Shown piece by piece: positions 1-12,065 of a stretch of DNA of 29,086 nt. The translations under genes were made by a program, and so were the position numbers. Position 1 is the stretch's first letter; each line of letters starts with the position of its first letter. The DNA is from JBBPZA01 sp038330095 (GTDB taxonomy: Bacteria; Actinomycetota; Thermoleophilia; Solirubrobacterales; Solirubrobacteraceae), in the NCBI GenBank assembly GCA_038330095.1, contig JBBQNQ010000033.1, forward strand, positions 1-29,086, read 5' to 3'. The notes beneath the pieces were generated by a model. That model ran no database searches. It was given only the letters and a program-made list of their open reading frames with translations, and was not told where the DNA came from.

Positions 1-1968
<1,968 letters not shown>

Positions 1969-2053
1969 CGCGGGGCGAACGGCGGGCGACGGGGGGAGGG
2001 GATGTGGTGGATCGACCTAACCGGCTGCCGTAAACGCTCGGCGGCTGACTAGC

Positions 2054-4120
2054 TCACGGCCCGACCGCGAGGCGGGTGGTCTTGCCCGGGATCGAGATGG
2101 GCTGGGAGACCTGCCGCGTGCGCGCATCAACGCGCTCGACCTGGCCGGAGGAGAAGTTCGTGAGCCACACCGCGCCGCCGCCGGTAGCGATCGCGTTGGA
2201 GACGAAGCTCGAGCCCAGATCGATGGTCTGCAGGAGGCGTCCGGTCTGCGGGTCGTAGCGCCAGAGCGTGCTGCCCTCGGTCACCCACACTGCGTTCTCC
2301 CCGACCGCGAGCCCGCCGGGGAACTTGCTCGTCTCCGTCGGGAACTTGCGAGCCGTGGGCGCCGCCCCGCCGGGGGGCTGGCTCAGGCGGCTCATCGTGC
2401 GGTCGGAGTTGAGCACCCACACCGCGTCGGGTCCGGCCGAGATGAAGCGCGGCTCCATGCCCAAGCCGTTCTTCACCGTGGTGACCGAGATGCCGCTGGG
2501 CGTGATGCGCTTGACGTCGCCGTCCAGGAAGTTCGAGCCCCACGCGAAGCCCAGGCCGGTAGTGAGGTCGTAGGCGCCGTCGCCGTCCTCGCGTCCGGCC
2601 AGGCGGTTGGTGGCGGGGTCGACGCGGGCGATGATGCTCGGTCCCGTGGCGACATAGACGCCCTCCGGACCGGCCGCGACGGCGTTGGGGGTCTGACCGG
2701 AGGGCAGCGGGACGCGCGCGGCGACGCGGTTGGACTTCGGGTCGACACGGACGACCTGCAGGCCGGTCTCGTCGAGGGCCCACACCGCTCCCTGCCCGGT
2801 CGCCACGCCGACGAGCTTGCGTCCCACTCCGCGCACGGTGGCGACCACCGCGCCGGTCTTCGGGTTCAGGCGGGTCAGGGACTTCTCGCCGGTGACGACC
2901 CAGACGCCGGCGGGTGGCTTGGCCGCACCGCCGCCGGCCCCACCACCCCCGTTGTCGGAGCCGCCGCCGCCGGCGAGAACGATGACCACGACGATGAGCA
3001 CGAGCGCGAGCACGGCGCCGCCCACAACGAAGGGCAGCGCACGCCGCCGGCGTTGCGTCGGCGTGGGGCCCGCGCGCGGCGTCCCCGGTGGAGCGGTGGC
3101 GGGTCGGGCGGGAGCCGCGGCGGTGGGTGGCGGACCCCCGGGGGGCGTGCCAGCGGGCGCGGGCCAGCCCGGTGCCGGGGTGTCCATCCGCGTCGCGCCG
3201 GCCGAGGCGGGCGCGCCCGCGACGGCGTCCGCCTGGTCGGGCGCGGCGTCGCCGGTCGCGACGCTGCGCTCGGACCGGCTGAGGACCTGCCCCTGGGCGG
3301 CGGCGATCGCAGCGCGGCCGAGGTCGCCCGCGGACAGGTAACGGTCCTCGGGGCTCTTGGCCATCGCCCGCATCACGACGTCGTCGAACTGCGGCGGGAC
3401 GCCGGGAGCCGCGGCGGAGGCCCGCGGGGGCGGCTCGCCCATGTGCGCCCACATCTTGGCCGGCTCGGTGTCGCGCGGATAGGGCACCTGCCCCGTGAGC
3501 GTCTGGTAGAGGACGGCGCCGAGCGCGTACACGTCGGCGCGGGCGTCGATGGCGCCGCCCTGGAGCTGCTCGGGGGCGATGTAGTCGAGCGTCCCGACCA
3601 TCATCCCGGTCTTGGTCAAGCCGGTCTGGGAGGACGCCTGCTTGGTCAGCCCGAAGTCGGTCAGGTAGGCGTGCTGCCCGTCGCGCCCGATGAGGACGTT
3701 GGCCGGCTTGATGTCGCGGTGCACGAGGCCGCGCGTGTGGGCGGCGTCCAGCGCCGAAGCGACCTGGCTGACCAGGCGCGCGGCGTGTGCCGGCTCGAGC
3801 CGTCCCTGTTGGGCGACCATCTCGCGCAGGTCGGTCCCTTCGACGAAGCGCATCGTCACGTAGAGGAGCCCGTCGTCCTCGCCCGCGTGATATATCGGGA
3901 TCACGTTGGGGTGGTCCAGCGACGCGGCGATCTCGGACTCACGCTTGAAGCGCGTGCGGAACTCGGGGTCCTCGGCGAGCTCGGGGGCGATCAGCTTGAG
4001 CGCGACCACGCGGTTGAGCGCCAGGTCGGTGGCCTTGTAGACGACGCCCATGCCGCCGCGGCCGGCAACGCTCTCGATGCGGTGGCCGCCGATGACCTGG
4101 CCGAGGGACAGGGTCGGCAT
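2054..4120 (-). CDS. Transmembrane Ser/Thr protein kinase with extracellular beta-propeller
   Basis: A PknB-type receptor kinase of 688 residues. The kinase domain (about 14-275) has the Gly-rich loop GRGGMGVVYKA, the ATP lysine K42, the catalytic HRD at 134-136, DFG at 155-157 and APE at 182-184. A Pro/Ala-rich linker (about 285-355) and a basic RRRR stop-transfer end lead to one membrane segment (about 361-383). The outside part (about 400-688) holds roughly seven repeats of the form VWVxxG...LxRxDPxTGxV, as in streptogramin-lyase/Vgb or NHL-like beta-propellers. It has no PASTA domains. ATG start; TATAAC lies 5 nt upstream, with a weak AAGG. The gene diverges from the M42 peptidase. The propeller probably senses a ligand or surface protein; the ligand cannot be read from sequence. 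Confidence 0.93.
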   Translation of the reverse strand: MPTLSLGQVIGGHRIESVAGRGGMGVVYKATDLALNRVVALKLIAPELAEDPEFRTRFKRESEIAASLDHPNVIPIYHAGEDDGLLYVTMRFVEGTDLREMVAQQGRLEPAHAARLVSQVASALDAAHTRGLVHRDIKPANVLIGRDGQHAYLTDFGLTKQASSQTGLTKTGMMVGTLDYIAPEQLQGGAIDARADVYALGAVLYQTLTGQVPYPRDTEPAKMWAHMGEPPPRASAAAPGVPPQFDDVVMRAMAKSPEDRYLSAGDLGRAAIAAAQGQVLSRSERSVATGDAAPDQADAVAGAPASAGATRMDTPAPGWPAPAGTPPGGPPPTAAAPARPATAPPGTPRAGPTPTQRRRRALPFVVGGAVLALVLIVVVIVLAGGGGSDNGGGGAGGGAAKPPAGVWVVTGEKSLTRLNPKTGAVVATVRGVGRKLVGVATGQGAVWALDETGLQVVRVDPKSNRVAARVPLPSGQTPNAVAAGPEGVYVATGPSIIARVDPATNRLAGREDGDGAYDLTTGLGFAWGSNFLDGDVKRITPSGISVTTVKNGLGMEPRFISAGPDAVWVLNSDRTMSRLSQPPGGAAPTARKFPTETSKFPGGLAVGENAVWVTEGSTLWRYDPQTGRLLQTIDLGSSFVSNAIATGGGAVWLTNFSSGQVERVDARTRQVSQPISIPGKTTRLAVGP

Positions 4121-4280
4121 CCTTCGTTATACCGTCGGCCGGGTCAGCGGGTGACCGCTCGGCGGTCGCGCGAGACCGACAGCGCGGAGAACAGCGCGAT
4201 CAGCCCGACCGATCGCGACCTCGGAGCTCACGGGCTTCACGCTAGCGGCCGAATCCAGCGCGCTATAAGGTGGCGCGCCG
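4121..4280. promoter_or_regulatory. Divergent intergenic region between kinase and M42 peptidase
   Basis: This 160-bp gap serves two divergent genes. It holds a 6-bp perfect hairpin GACCGC-TCG-GCGGTC at 4153-4167 and a 7-bp inverted repeat CGCGATC/GATCGCG at 4195-4201 and 4211-4217. TAAGGT (4266-4271) sits 9 nt before the GTG at 4281. On the minus strand TATAAC (4126-4131) sits 5 nt before the kinase ATG. The hexamers are candidate -10 elements; the inverted repeats could be operators, with no protein assigned. Confidence 0.4.
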
Positions 4281-5339
4281 GTGCCCGTTCCCGACCTCCT
4301 CCGCGCCCTGGTGACGGCCCCCGGTCCCTCGGGCTATGAGACCGCGCCCGCGGCGGTGTGGCGCGACGCCGCGCAGCAGATGGGAATCGAGGTGAGCGCA
4401 GATGTCATGGGCTCATCGGTCGCGCGGGTGGCGGGCAGCGCCGGCGGGCCGCTGCTCGCGGTGGTCGGCCACGTCGACGAGATCGGCCTGATCGTCACCT
4501 CCGTCGATGACGAGGGCTTCCTGCACTTCGGCGCGGTCGGTGGCTGGGACGCGCAGATCCTGGTGGGCCAGCGCGTGGAGATCACGACGCGCGAGGGAAG
4601 CGTTCCCGGCGTCATCGGCAAGAAGCCGATCCACCTGCTCAAGGACGAGGAGCGCAAGAAGGTCGCCGAGATCCGCGACCTCCACATCGACGTCGGTGCC
4701 CGCGACGGCGAGCAGGCCCGTGGCTTGGTGCGCATCGGCGACGTCGGGGTGCTGGCCGGGCAGCCGATCGAGCTGCCCAACGGGCGGCTTGCCTCCCGCT
4801 CGCTCGACAACCGGTTGGGTGCCTACGTCGCCCTGACCGCGCTGGGGCTGGTCAAGGAGGCGGGCGGCGCGCCCGGCGACGTCGCGGCGGTCGCGGCGGC
4901 GCAGGAGGAGATCACCTTCGCCGGGGCGCATACCTCGGCCTACTCGCTCGCGCCGGCGGCTGCGATCGTCGTCGACGTGACCCATGCCACCGACGCGCCG
5001 GGGATCGACGCCAAGCAGCAGGGCAAGCACGAGCTGGGCAGCGGGCCGGTGATCGGGCGCGGAGCCACGCTCAACCCGCGCGTCTTCGAGCTCCTGCACG
5101 ACACCGCCGAGGCCGAGGGCATCCCCTTCACCGTTGAGGCATCGGGGCGCGGGACCGGCACCGACGCCGACGCAGTGCACATCTCCCGCGGCGGGGTGGC
5201 CACCGGCCTGGTCTCCATCCCCCTTCGCTACATGCACTCGCCCGTCGAGCTCGTCTCGCTCGACGACGTCGAGGCCTGCGCACGGCTGATCGCCGCCTTC
5301 GCCCGGCGCCTGGAGCCGGGCACGTCGTTCGCGCGTTGA
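4281..5339 (+). CDS. M42 family metallo-aminopeptidase
   Basis: A 352-residue cytosolic enzyme of the M42 family (glutamyl aminopeptidase/TET, FrvX group), which removes N-terminal residues from short peptides with a two-metal centre. The metal and catalytic residues are in their usual order: H64 and D66 in VGHVDEIG, the bridging D176 in SRSLDNRLG, E209/E210 in AQEEITFAG, D232 in VVDVTHA and H319 in RYMHSPVE. Length is typical. The GTG start is preceded by TAAGGT at a distance of 9 nt and no Shine-Dalgarno, so it may be leaderless. The stop codon overlaps the start of the following HAD gene, so the two are probably cotranscribed. Earlier annotations of the family as endoglucanases are thought to be wrong. 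Confidence 0.92.
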   Translation: MPVPDLLRALVTAPGPSGYETAPAAVWRDAAQQMGIEVSADVMGSSVARVAGSAGGPLLAVVGHVDEIGLIVTSVDDEGFLHFGAVGGWDAQILVGQRVEITTREGSVPGVIGKKPIHLLKDEERKKVAEIRDLHIDVGARDGEQARGLVRIGDVGVLAGQPIELPNGRLASRSLDNRLGAYVALTALGLVKEAGGAPGDVAAVAAAQEEITFAGAHTSAYSLAPAAAIVVDVTHATDAPGIDAKQQGKHELGSGPVIGRGATLNPRVFELLHDTAEAEGIPFTVEASGRGTGTDADAVHISRGGVATGLVSIPLRYMHSPVELVSLDDVEACARLIAAFARRLEPGTSFAR

Positions 5340-6034
5340 GCCGCGCCGCGCTCCTGCTGCTGTTCGATATCGACGGGACGCTGCTCATCGGCGCGCACGG
5401 TGAGCACCGCGACGCCATCCACGAGGCCCTGCGCGATGTCTACGGCATCCCCGATCCCGCGGCGGCGCTCGTGGAGGCGCCGGGGCGAACCGATCCCGAG
5501 CTCGTACGCCTCATCGCCCTGCACTGCGGCGTGAGCGCGGAGCGCGTGGACGAGCGCATGGCGGAGGCGCAGGACGCGGCCTGTGCTGCATACGCGCGCC
5601 TTGTCCCCGACGACCTCGCGGCGACAGTGGCGGCGGGGGTGGGCGAGCTGCTCGAGGAGCTCGGCGGCCGCGACGGGCTCGTAATGGCCCTGGTCACCGG
5701 CAACTACGAGGGGATCGCACGGCTCAAGCTCGCGCGGGCCGGCATCGGCCACCACTTCGCGTCCCGCCAGGGAGCGTTCGGTTCGGACGCGGAAGATCGA
5801 AGCGAGCTTCCGGGAATCGCCCGCCGCCGCGCCGGCTCAGCGGGGCGGGAGCATCCACGCGAGCGAACCGTGGTGATCGGCGACACCCCGCGCGACATCG
5901 CCTGCGCCCGCGCCGACGGCGTCCGCTGCCTGGCGGTGGCCAGCGGACCCTTCGCGCCGGAGCAGCTCCTCCAAGCCGACGCTGTGGCCACCGAAGCGAG
6001 CAAGCTTCTCGGGCACATCACCGCGTTGGCCTAA
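5336..6034 (+). CDS. HAD-family hydrolase (phosphoglycolate phosphatase-like)
   Basis: A 232-residue haloacid dehalogenase-fold phosphatase. Motif I is DIDGT at 11-15, with D11 the likely nucleophile and D13 the acid/base. A helical cap follows (about 20-100). Motif II is the T in LVTGNYEG and motif IV is the GDTPRDIACA near the C-terminus. The TTG start shares its last two bases with the TGA of the upstream M42 gene (TTGA overlap), which suggests translational coupling. The substrate cannot be told from sequence; Gph-like enzymes of this subgroup hydrolyse small phosphate esters. The gene ends 12 bp from the convergent ettA. Confidence 0.88.
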   Translation: MSRAALLLLFDIDGTLLIGAHGEHRDAIHEALRDVYGIPDPAAALVEAPGRTDPELVRLIALHCGVSAERVDERMAEAQDAACAAYARLVPDDLAATVAAGVGELLEELGGRDGLVMALVTGNYEGIARLKLARAGIGHHFASRQGAFGSDAEDRSELPGIARRRAGSAGREHPRERTVVIGDTPRDIACARADGVRCLAVASGPFAPEQLLQADAVATEASKLLGHITALA

Positions 6035-6046
6035 GCCGCCCTCAGC

Positions 6047-7702
<1,656 letters not shown>

Positions 7703-7710
7703 GGGGGTCA

Positions 7711-7716
7711 AATGTA
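7711..7716 (-). promoter_or_regulatory. Candidate -10 hexamer of ettA
   Basis: TACATT on the minus strand, 8 nt before the ettA ATG, with no Shine-Dalgarno in between. The spacing suits a leaderless or near-leaderless transcript. Confidence 0.35.
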
Positions 7717-7754
7717 GAAGGGCCGGCGTGGAGCACCGGGAGCCCGCGGCGCGA

Positions 7755-8519
7755 TCACTCGCGCAGCTGGTGGTAAGCGGTGAAGAAGTTGCGGTAGGCC
7801 AGGCCCATGGCCAGGAAAGAGGACATCGCGACCGCGCCGAGCAGCGTGTACAGGATGATCAGCTGCAGGCGTACGGCGTCCACCGGCGCAGCGCCGCCGA
7901 GCAGCATCCCGACCATGATTCCCGGGAAGGTGATCAGGCCCGTGGTCTTGGTCTGGTCGATGAGCGGGATGAGCCCCGAGCGCAGGCTGCGCCGGATGAT
8001 GGGGCGCATGGCCTGCGCCGCGGTCGCGCCGAGCGAGAGCGTCGCCTCGATCTCGCGCCGGGAGCGGGCGACGTCGTCGCCGAGCCGGTTGAGCGCGACG
8101 GCCGCGGCGGTCATGGCGTTGCCGATGACGATCCCCGCGACCGGCACGAGGTAGCGCGGCTTGGGGTCGAACACGCCCAGCGCCACGACCAGCCCCAGGG
8201 TCGCCGCGGCGGCAAGCCCGAGCGCTCCGAGCAGCGGCCAGAAGGCGCCGGGCACCGCGCGCGCCCGGTGGCGGGCGGTCAGCGCCCCGAGCACGACCAT
8301 CACCGCCACGAGCGCGAGCACCAGCGCGACGCTGTCCTGGTCGAACAGCAGCTTGATGACGTAGCCGACCGCGGTCAGCTGCACGAAGGAGCGCACGACG
8401 GCCAAGCCGATGTCGGCCTCCAACGCAGCGCGCTCCCACAGCGAAGCGCCGATCGCGATCGCCACGAGGACGAGGGCGCCTGCTACCTCCCCGAGCGACA
8501 CGTGGATGGACGGGCTCAC
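7755..8519 (-). CDS. fetB: ABC exporter permease, UPF0014/FetB family
   Basis: A 254-residue integral membrane protein with about seven hydrophobic segments, the size of E. coli FetB (YbbM). Family features include RSFVQLTAVGYVIK near residue 45, PVAGIVIGNAM in the middle and the loop LIDQTKTTGLITFPGIMVG. FetAB is described as an iron exporter protecting against oxidative stress; the substrate here is inferred from family only. The GTG start overlaps the TGA of the ATPase gene upstream (GTGA, 8516-8519), so both subunits are made from one mRNA. An in-frame extension upstream of this point is the antisense or shifted frame of the ATPase gene and is not real. Confidence 0.9.
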   Translation of the reverse strand: MSPSIHVSLGEVAGALVLVAIAIGASLWERAALEADIGLAVVRSFVQLTAVGYVIKLLFDQDSVALVLALVAVMVVLGALTARHRARAVPGAFWPLLGALGLAAAATLGLVVALGVFDPKPRYLVPVAGIVIGNAMTAAAVALNRLGDDVARSRREIEATLSLGATAAQAMRPIIRRSLRSGLIPLIDQTKTTGLITFPGIMVGMLLGGAAPVDAVRLQLIILYTLLGAVAMSSFLAMGLAYRNFFTAYHQLRE

Positions 8520-9142
8520 GTCACCAATCCTTCCTCCACGGTCACGATTCGGTCGCCCAGCCGGCGCGCCTGCGCGGGGTCGTGGGTTACGAGCACCAGC
8601 GATATGTCCAAGCGCTCGCGGAGCCGGCCGAAGGTCGCTTCGACCGCGTCGCGGGTGCGTGCGTCGAGCGCCGCGGTCGGCTCGTCGAGCAACAGCACCC
8701 GCGGCTCCAGGGCGAGCGCCCGAGCGAGCATCACGCGTTGCTGCTCGCCCACGGACAGGCCGCCGCCGTCGCGGTCGGCGAAGGAGTCGTCCAGGCCGGC
8801 CAAGGCGAGCGCGCGGCCGATGTCGGGCTCCCGGTCCGCGAGCCGCGCTCCGTACGCCACGTTGTCGCCCACCGAGCCCTCGAGCAGGGCCGGAAGCTGG
8901 GGCACGAGCGCGACCTCGCGCCGGAGCTCGAGGACGTCGAGCTCGCGCAGCGGACGGCCGCGGAAGCGCACTTCGCCTGCGTCGGGGTCCGCGAGCCGGT
9001 TGAGCAGCCGCAGCAGCGTTGACTTCCCCGACCCGGACGGCCCGACGACGGCGGTCGCGCCGGGCGAGAGGCCCAGATCGACTCCGCGGAGCACCGGGCG
9101 CCCGGCGCGGGCGGCGCTCACGCCACACAGCTCGAAGAGCAT
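8516..9142 (-). CDS. fetA: ABC exporter ATP-binding protein, FetA-like
   Basis: A 208-residue ABC ATPase that powers the neighbouring UPF0014 permease. It shows Walker A GPSGSGKST, Q-loop VPQLPAL, a signature LSVGEQQRVMLARAL, Walker B VLLLDEPTAALD and the switch histidine in VLVTHD. Length fits FetA/YbbL, which is smaller than most ABC ATPases. I take the ATG at 9142 because the homologous region begins immediately (MLFELCGVSA) and GATAAT lies 6 nt upstream. The open frame continues far upstream, but that part runs antisense to the J-domain gene. Divergent from that gene across 54 bp. Confidence 0.92.
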   Translation of the reverse strand: MLFELCGVSAARAGRPVLRGVDLGLSPGATAVVGPSGSGKSTLLRLLNRLADPDAGEVRFRGRPLRELDVLELRREVALVPQLPALLEGSVGDNVAYGARLADREPDIGRALALAGLDDSFADRDGGGLSVGEQQRVMLARALALEPRVLLLDEPTAALDARTRDAVEATFGRLRERLDISLVLVTHDPAQARRLGDRIVTVEEGLVT

Positions 9143-9148
9143 CGGCGG

Positions 9149-9154
9149 ATTATC
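9149..9154 (-). promoter_or_regulatory. Candidate -10 hexamer of the FetA-like gene
   Basis: GATAAT on the minus strand, separated from the ATG at 9142 by CCGCCG (6 nt). This is the most AT-rich spot in the neighbourhood and the spacing implies a leaderless mRNA. Confidence 0.45.
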
Positions 9155-9181
9155 CGGAGGCGGCGGCCGCCACGGCGGCGC

Positions 9182-9187
9182 TAACGT
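9182..9187 (+). promoter_or_regulatory. Candidate -10 hexamer of the J-domain/TPR gene
   Basis: TAACGT, 9 nt before the ATG at 9197, with no ribosome binding site between. It lies back to back with the minus-strand GATAAT at 9149-9154. Confidence 0.4.
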
Positions 9188-9196
9188 TTCCCGCTC

Positions 9197-10453
9197 ATGC
9201 CCGTGAAGGTCCTCGACGTCGAGCAATCGCTCCTGCTTCTCGAGCTCGAGCCTCCCTTCAACCAGCGCGCGGTCCAGCTTGCTCGCCGGCGCATGGCCAA
9301 GCGCTGGCATCCCGACATCGCCCCCGCCGGGCGCCGGCCCGAGCACGAGCGCCACCTGAAGGCGATCAACGAGGCGGCCGATCAGCTCGAGAGCCTGGCC
9401 GAGGACTCGCGTGGCGGGAGCGTCTCGCGCAACGCGGTCCGCGCCAGTGCCGCGGCAGCGCGGCGGGCACGTGAGGAGGAGGGCCGGCGCGCCTACGAGG
9501 CCGAGCAGCGCGCTCGCGCCGCTGCCGCCGACACCGAGCGCAACGACCCCTTCGGCTCGCGCGTTCCCGACCACTCGGTCGTGCACAGCTATGCGCGCTG
9601 CCTCTCCTACCCGGAGTGGGGGGTGGGCAGCGTCACCGGGATCTACTTCTCGGGGGACGAGGAGCAGTCCCAGCAGTGGGCGCGCGTGACGTTCCAGGTC
9701 GGCATCCGGACGGTGCCGGCGGGATCGCTGCAGTTCGTGGACTTCGCGACCCCCGACGCGGGCGCCGAGCGCGTGCAGCGCTTCATGACCGCCGCCCAGC
9801 ACGCGATGTCCGAGGGCGACTACGCACTCGCGGCCCAGCGGCTGGTCTACGCGCGTGACGCCAACCCGCGTGACCCGGCGGTCCTGCGGCTGCTGACGCT
9901 CGCCTTCTGGCAGGACCGAAATCTCCCCGCCGCCGCGCGCGCCGTCCGCGACTGGGCGCGCGTAGAGCGCGACCGCCCGACCGCCCACCGCTTCGCCGCC
10001 CGTATCTACGAGGACATGGGCGCCCTGAGCCAGGCCGCCGAGGCGGCCGGGCGCGTGGCTCAGGCGGCGCCGGGCGACGCGTCGGGTTGGGAGCGCGTGG
10101 GGCGCCTGCGCCTGCAGCTCGGCGACCGCGCCGCGGCGCTGGCCGCGTTCGAGCGGGCGAGCCTCGTCGGACCCACGGTCGAGGGGTTGCTCGACCTCGC
10201 CCTCTGCCACCAGCTGCTGGGCGACGTCGGCGCCGAGGTCTCCGCCTGCGAGGCCGCGGTGCGCCTGGACGACAGGTCCGCGGCCGCATGGTCGCGCTAC
10301 GCGCACGCCCTCGCGCGCACCGACCGCTCACGCGACTGCCTGGAGGCCTGCGAGCGCGCCCTCGCCCTCGGCGACGATCCCGAGGTCCGCGACCTGCTCG
10401 CCCGCGCGCGAGCGGCCGCGCCGAGGGAGCTGCACGCGCAAAGCGCGGCTTAG
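9197..10453 (+). CDS. J-domain protein with Tudor-like middle and C-terminal TPR repeats
   Basis: A 418-residue soluble protein. Residues 8-68 form a divergent J domain with an intact HPD (38-40, in RRMAKRWHPDI) and the helix-IV pattern HLKAINEAADQLESL, so it should be able to stimulate a DnaK-type Hsp70. There is no G/F region, zinc domain or DnaJ client domain. A charged Ala/Arg/Glu helix (about 80-112) leads to a beta-rich segment (about 135-183) of the type PEWGVGSV...ARVTFQVG...VPAGSLQFV, which resembles the small Tudor/SH3-like fold at the UvrD C-terminus. Residues about 195-405 are TPR-like helical repeats. The stop is 4 nt from the next start, so it is likely cotranscribed with the ThDP enzyme. 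The function is unknown; the domain reading is mine. Confidence 0.85.
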   Translation: MPVKVLDVEQSLLLLELEPPFNQRAVQLARRRMAKRWHPDIAPAGRRPEHERHLKAINEAADQLESLAEDSRGGSVSRNAVRASAAAARRAREEEGRRAYEAEQRARAAAADTERNDPFGSRVPDHSVVHSYARCLSYPEWGVGSVTGIYFSGDEEQSQQWARVTFQVGIRTVPAGSLQFVDFATPDAGAERVQRFMTAAQHAMSEGDYALAAQRLVYARDANPRDPAVLRLLTLAFWQDRNLPAAARAVRDWARVERDRPTAHRFAARIYEDMGALSQAAEAAGRVAQAAPGDASGWERVGRLRLQLGDRAAALAAFERASLVGPTVEGLLDLALCHQLLGDVGAEVSACEAAVRLDDRSAAAWSRYAHALARTDRSRDCLEACERALALGDDPEVRDLLARARAAAPRELHAQSAA

Positions 10454-10457
10454 GTAG

Positions 10458-12065
10458 ATGGCGAGGGGCGGCGAGGCGCTGGTCGCCGCCCTCCAAGCGG
10501 CCGGCGTGGAGCAGGTGTTCGGCCTGCCGGGAGTGCACAACCTCGCGATCTGGAGCGCGCTGCGCGACTCGCCGATACGGCTGGTCACCGTCCGCCACGA
10601 GCAGACCGCGGTCTACGCGGCCGATGGCTACGCACGCGCGACCGGCCACCTCGGTGTCGCGATCGTCACGACCGGTCCGGGCGCGGCGAACACGCTCGCG
10701 GCGACGGGCGAGGCGTGGGCGTCGGGCTCGCCCGTGCTGGTGATCGCGACCGACATCGCGTCGACGCTCCGGCGTCCCGCCGCCTATCGCGGCGCGCTGC
10801 ACGAGACGCGCGACCAGGCGGCGATGTTCGCCCCCGTGGTCAAGGCGACCCACCGCGCCGGCACGGCAGAGGACTTCCCCGGCGCGGTCCAGGCAGCGAT
10901 CGAGGCCGCGCGCGCCATGCCCGTCGGGCCGGTCTACCTCGAGCTCGGAACCGACCTGCTCGCGATGGAGGTCGCAGCGAGCGATCTCCCGCTGCCGTCC
11001 CCGCCCGGGCTTGACACCCGAGGGATCGAACCGGCGGCTTCTCTGCTGAGCTCCGCGGCCCGTCCGCTGGTGTGGGCGGGAGGGGGCGCCCTGCGTGCCG
11101 GCGCCGGCGAGGAGGTGGGTCGGCTCGCCGACCGCCTCGGCGCCCCCGTGATCACCACCCATTCGGCTCGCGGCCTGCTCGGGCGCCTCCATCCGCTTGC
11201 CGTGAACCTGCCGCCTCACCTCCCCGAGGTCGGAGCGCTGTGGGACCGGGCCGACGTGATCGTTGCGGTGGGGTCGGACCTCGACGGCGTGATGACCCAG
11301 AACTGGGCGCAGCCGCGCCCTCGCTCCCTCATCGCCCTCAACGCGACCCCGCTCGAGAACTACGACCCCGACGTGCTGATCGCCGGCGACGCCAGGGTGG
11401 GCGCGGCGGCGCTGTGCGAGGCCCTCGACCGCGCGCCGGTGCAGTGGGCCGACGTCGCCGCGGTGCGCCGCGCCGCGCTCGACCGCCTCCGCGCAGAGCA
11501 TCCGGAGGAGATGGCCTTCCTCGACGCCTTCGCCGGCGCGGTCCCCGACGACGCGGTGGTGGTGTGCGACATGTGCATCCCCGGCTACTGGCTGACCGGC
11601 TTCCATGCCGTCCCGGCGCCGCGCCGGCTGCTCACACCGTTCGGCTGGGGGACGCTGGGCTTCGGCTTCCCCGCGGCGATCGGCGCGGCGCTCGCGGGCG
11701 GCGGCCCGGCGGTCGCGGTGTGCGGAGACGGCGGCTTCCTGTTCGCCTGCGGGGAGCTGGCGACGGTCGCGCAGGAGCGCCCGCGGCTGACCGTCGTGGT
11801 CGTCGACGACGGCGGTTACGGGATGCTTCGCTATGACCAGCGGCGCGCCGGAGAGGAGCCCTTCGGGGTCGACCTGCACACGCCCGAGTTCGCCGCGCTC
11901 GCGCGCTCCTTCGGCGTCTACGCCGAGCAGGTGGAGGGGTTGGGCCACGGCTTCGGGTCGGCGCTCGCAAGGCATGTCGCGCTGCCCGAGCCCTCCGTTC
12001 TAGTCGCGCGCGCGGCCCTCCAGCCTCCGCCGACGACCTCCCCTCGCTGGTACCGGCGCGCCTGA
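10458..12065 (+). CDS. Thiamine diphosphate enzyme, acetolactate synthase/benzoylformate decarboxylase class
   Basis: A 535-residue ThDP-dependent enzyme with the three-domain order of the family: PYR domain (about 4-170) with the cofactor-activating glutamate E48 in VRHEQTAVYAADGYAR, a central domain (about 190-320) and the PP domain (about 360-520). The ThDP/Mg motif is GDGG (423-426) followed after the usual gap by D450-D451 in VVVVDDGGYGML, where most relatives have NN or ND. It is too divergent from true IlvB to assign to branched-chain synthesis, and no small subunit gene follows. Other options include sulfopyruvate or 2-oxoacid decarboxylase activity. ATG is 4 nt past the preceding stop, so translation is likely coupled. 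Confidence 0.85.
   Translation: MARGGEALVAALQAAGVEQVFGLPGVHNLAIWSALRDSPIRLVTVRHEQTAVYAADGYARATGHLGVAIVTTGPGAANTLAATGEAWASGSPVLVIATDIASTLRRPAAYRGALHETRDQAAMFAPVVKATHRAGTAEDFPGAVQAAIEAARAMPVGPVYLELGTDLLAMEVAASDLPLPSPPGLDTRGIEPAASLLSSAARPLVWAGGGALRAGAGEEVGRLADRLGAPVITTHSARGLLGRLHPLAVNLPPHLPEVGALWDRADVIVAVGSDLDGVMTQNWAQPRPRSLIALNATPLENYDPDVLIAGDARVGAAALCEALDRAPVQWADVAAVRRAALDRLRAEHPEEMAFLDAFAGAVPDDAVVVCDMCIPGYWLTGFHAVPAPRRLLTPFGWGTLGFGFPAAIGAALAGGGPAVAVCGDGGFLFACGELATVAQERPRLTVVVVDDGGYGMLRYDQRRAGEEPFGVDLHTPEFAALARSFGVYAEQVEGLGHGFGSALARHVALPEPSVLVARAALQPPPTTSPRWYRRA

Noticed and set aside
1969..2053. Terminator between aconitase and the kinase
   Set aside because: No stem longer than a few base pairs could be found in the 85-bp gap.
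3053..4339. Long open frame on the plus strand opposite the kinase gene
   Set aside because: Arg/Gly/Pro-rich with no motif; it is the antisense shadow of a clear kinase in GC-rich DNA.
9143..10306. N-terminal extension of the FetA-like ATPase frame
   Set aside because: Homology starts at ATG 9142; the extension lies antisense to the J-domain gene.
9783..11975. 730-codon minus-strand frame opposite the J-domain and ThDP genes
   Set aside because: Spans two real genes on the other strand, has no recognisable domain and low-complexity composition.
10458..12065. IlvB, the catalytic subunit of acetolactate synthase
   Set aside because: Short for IlvB, altered ThDP motif, and no ilvN or ilvC beside it; kept as a class-level call only.
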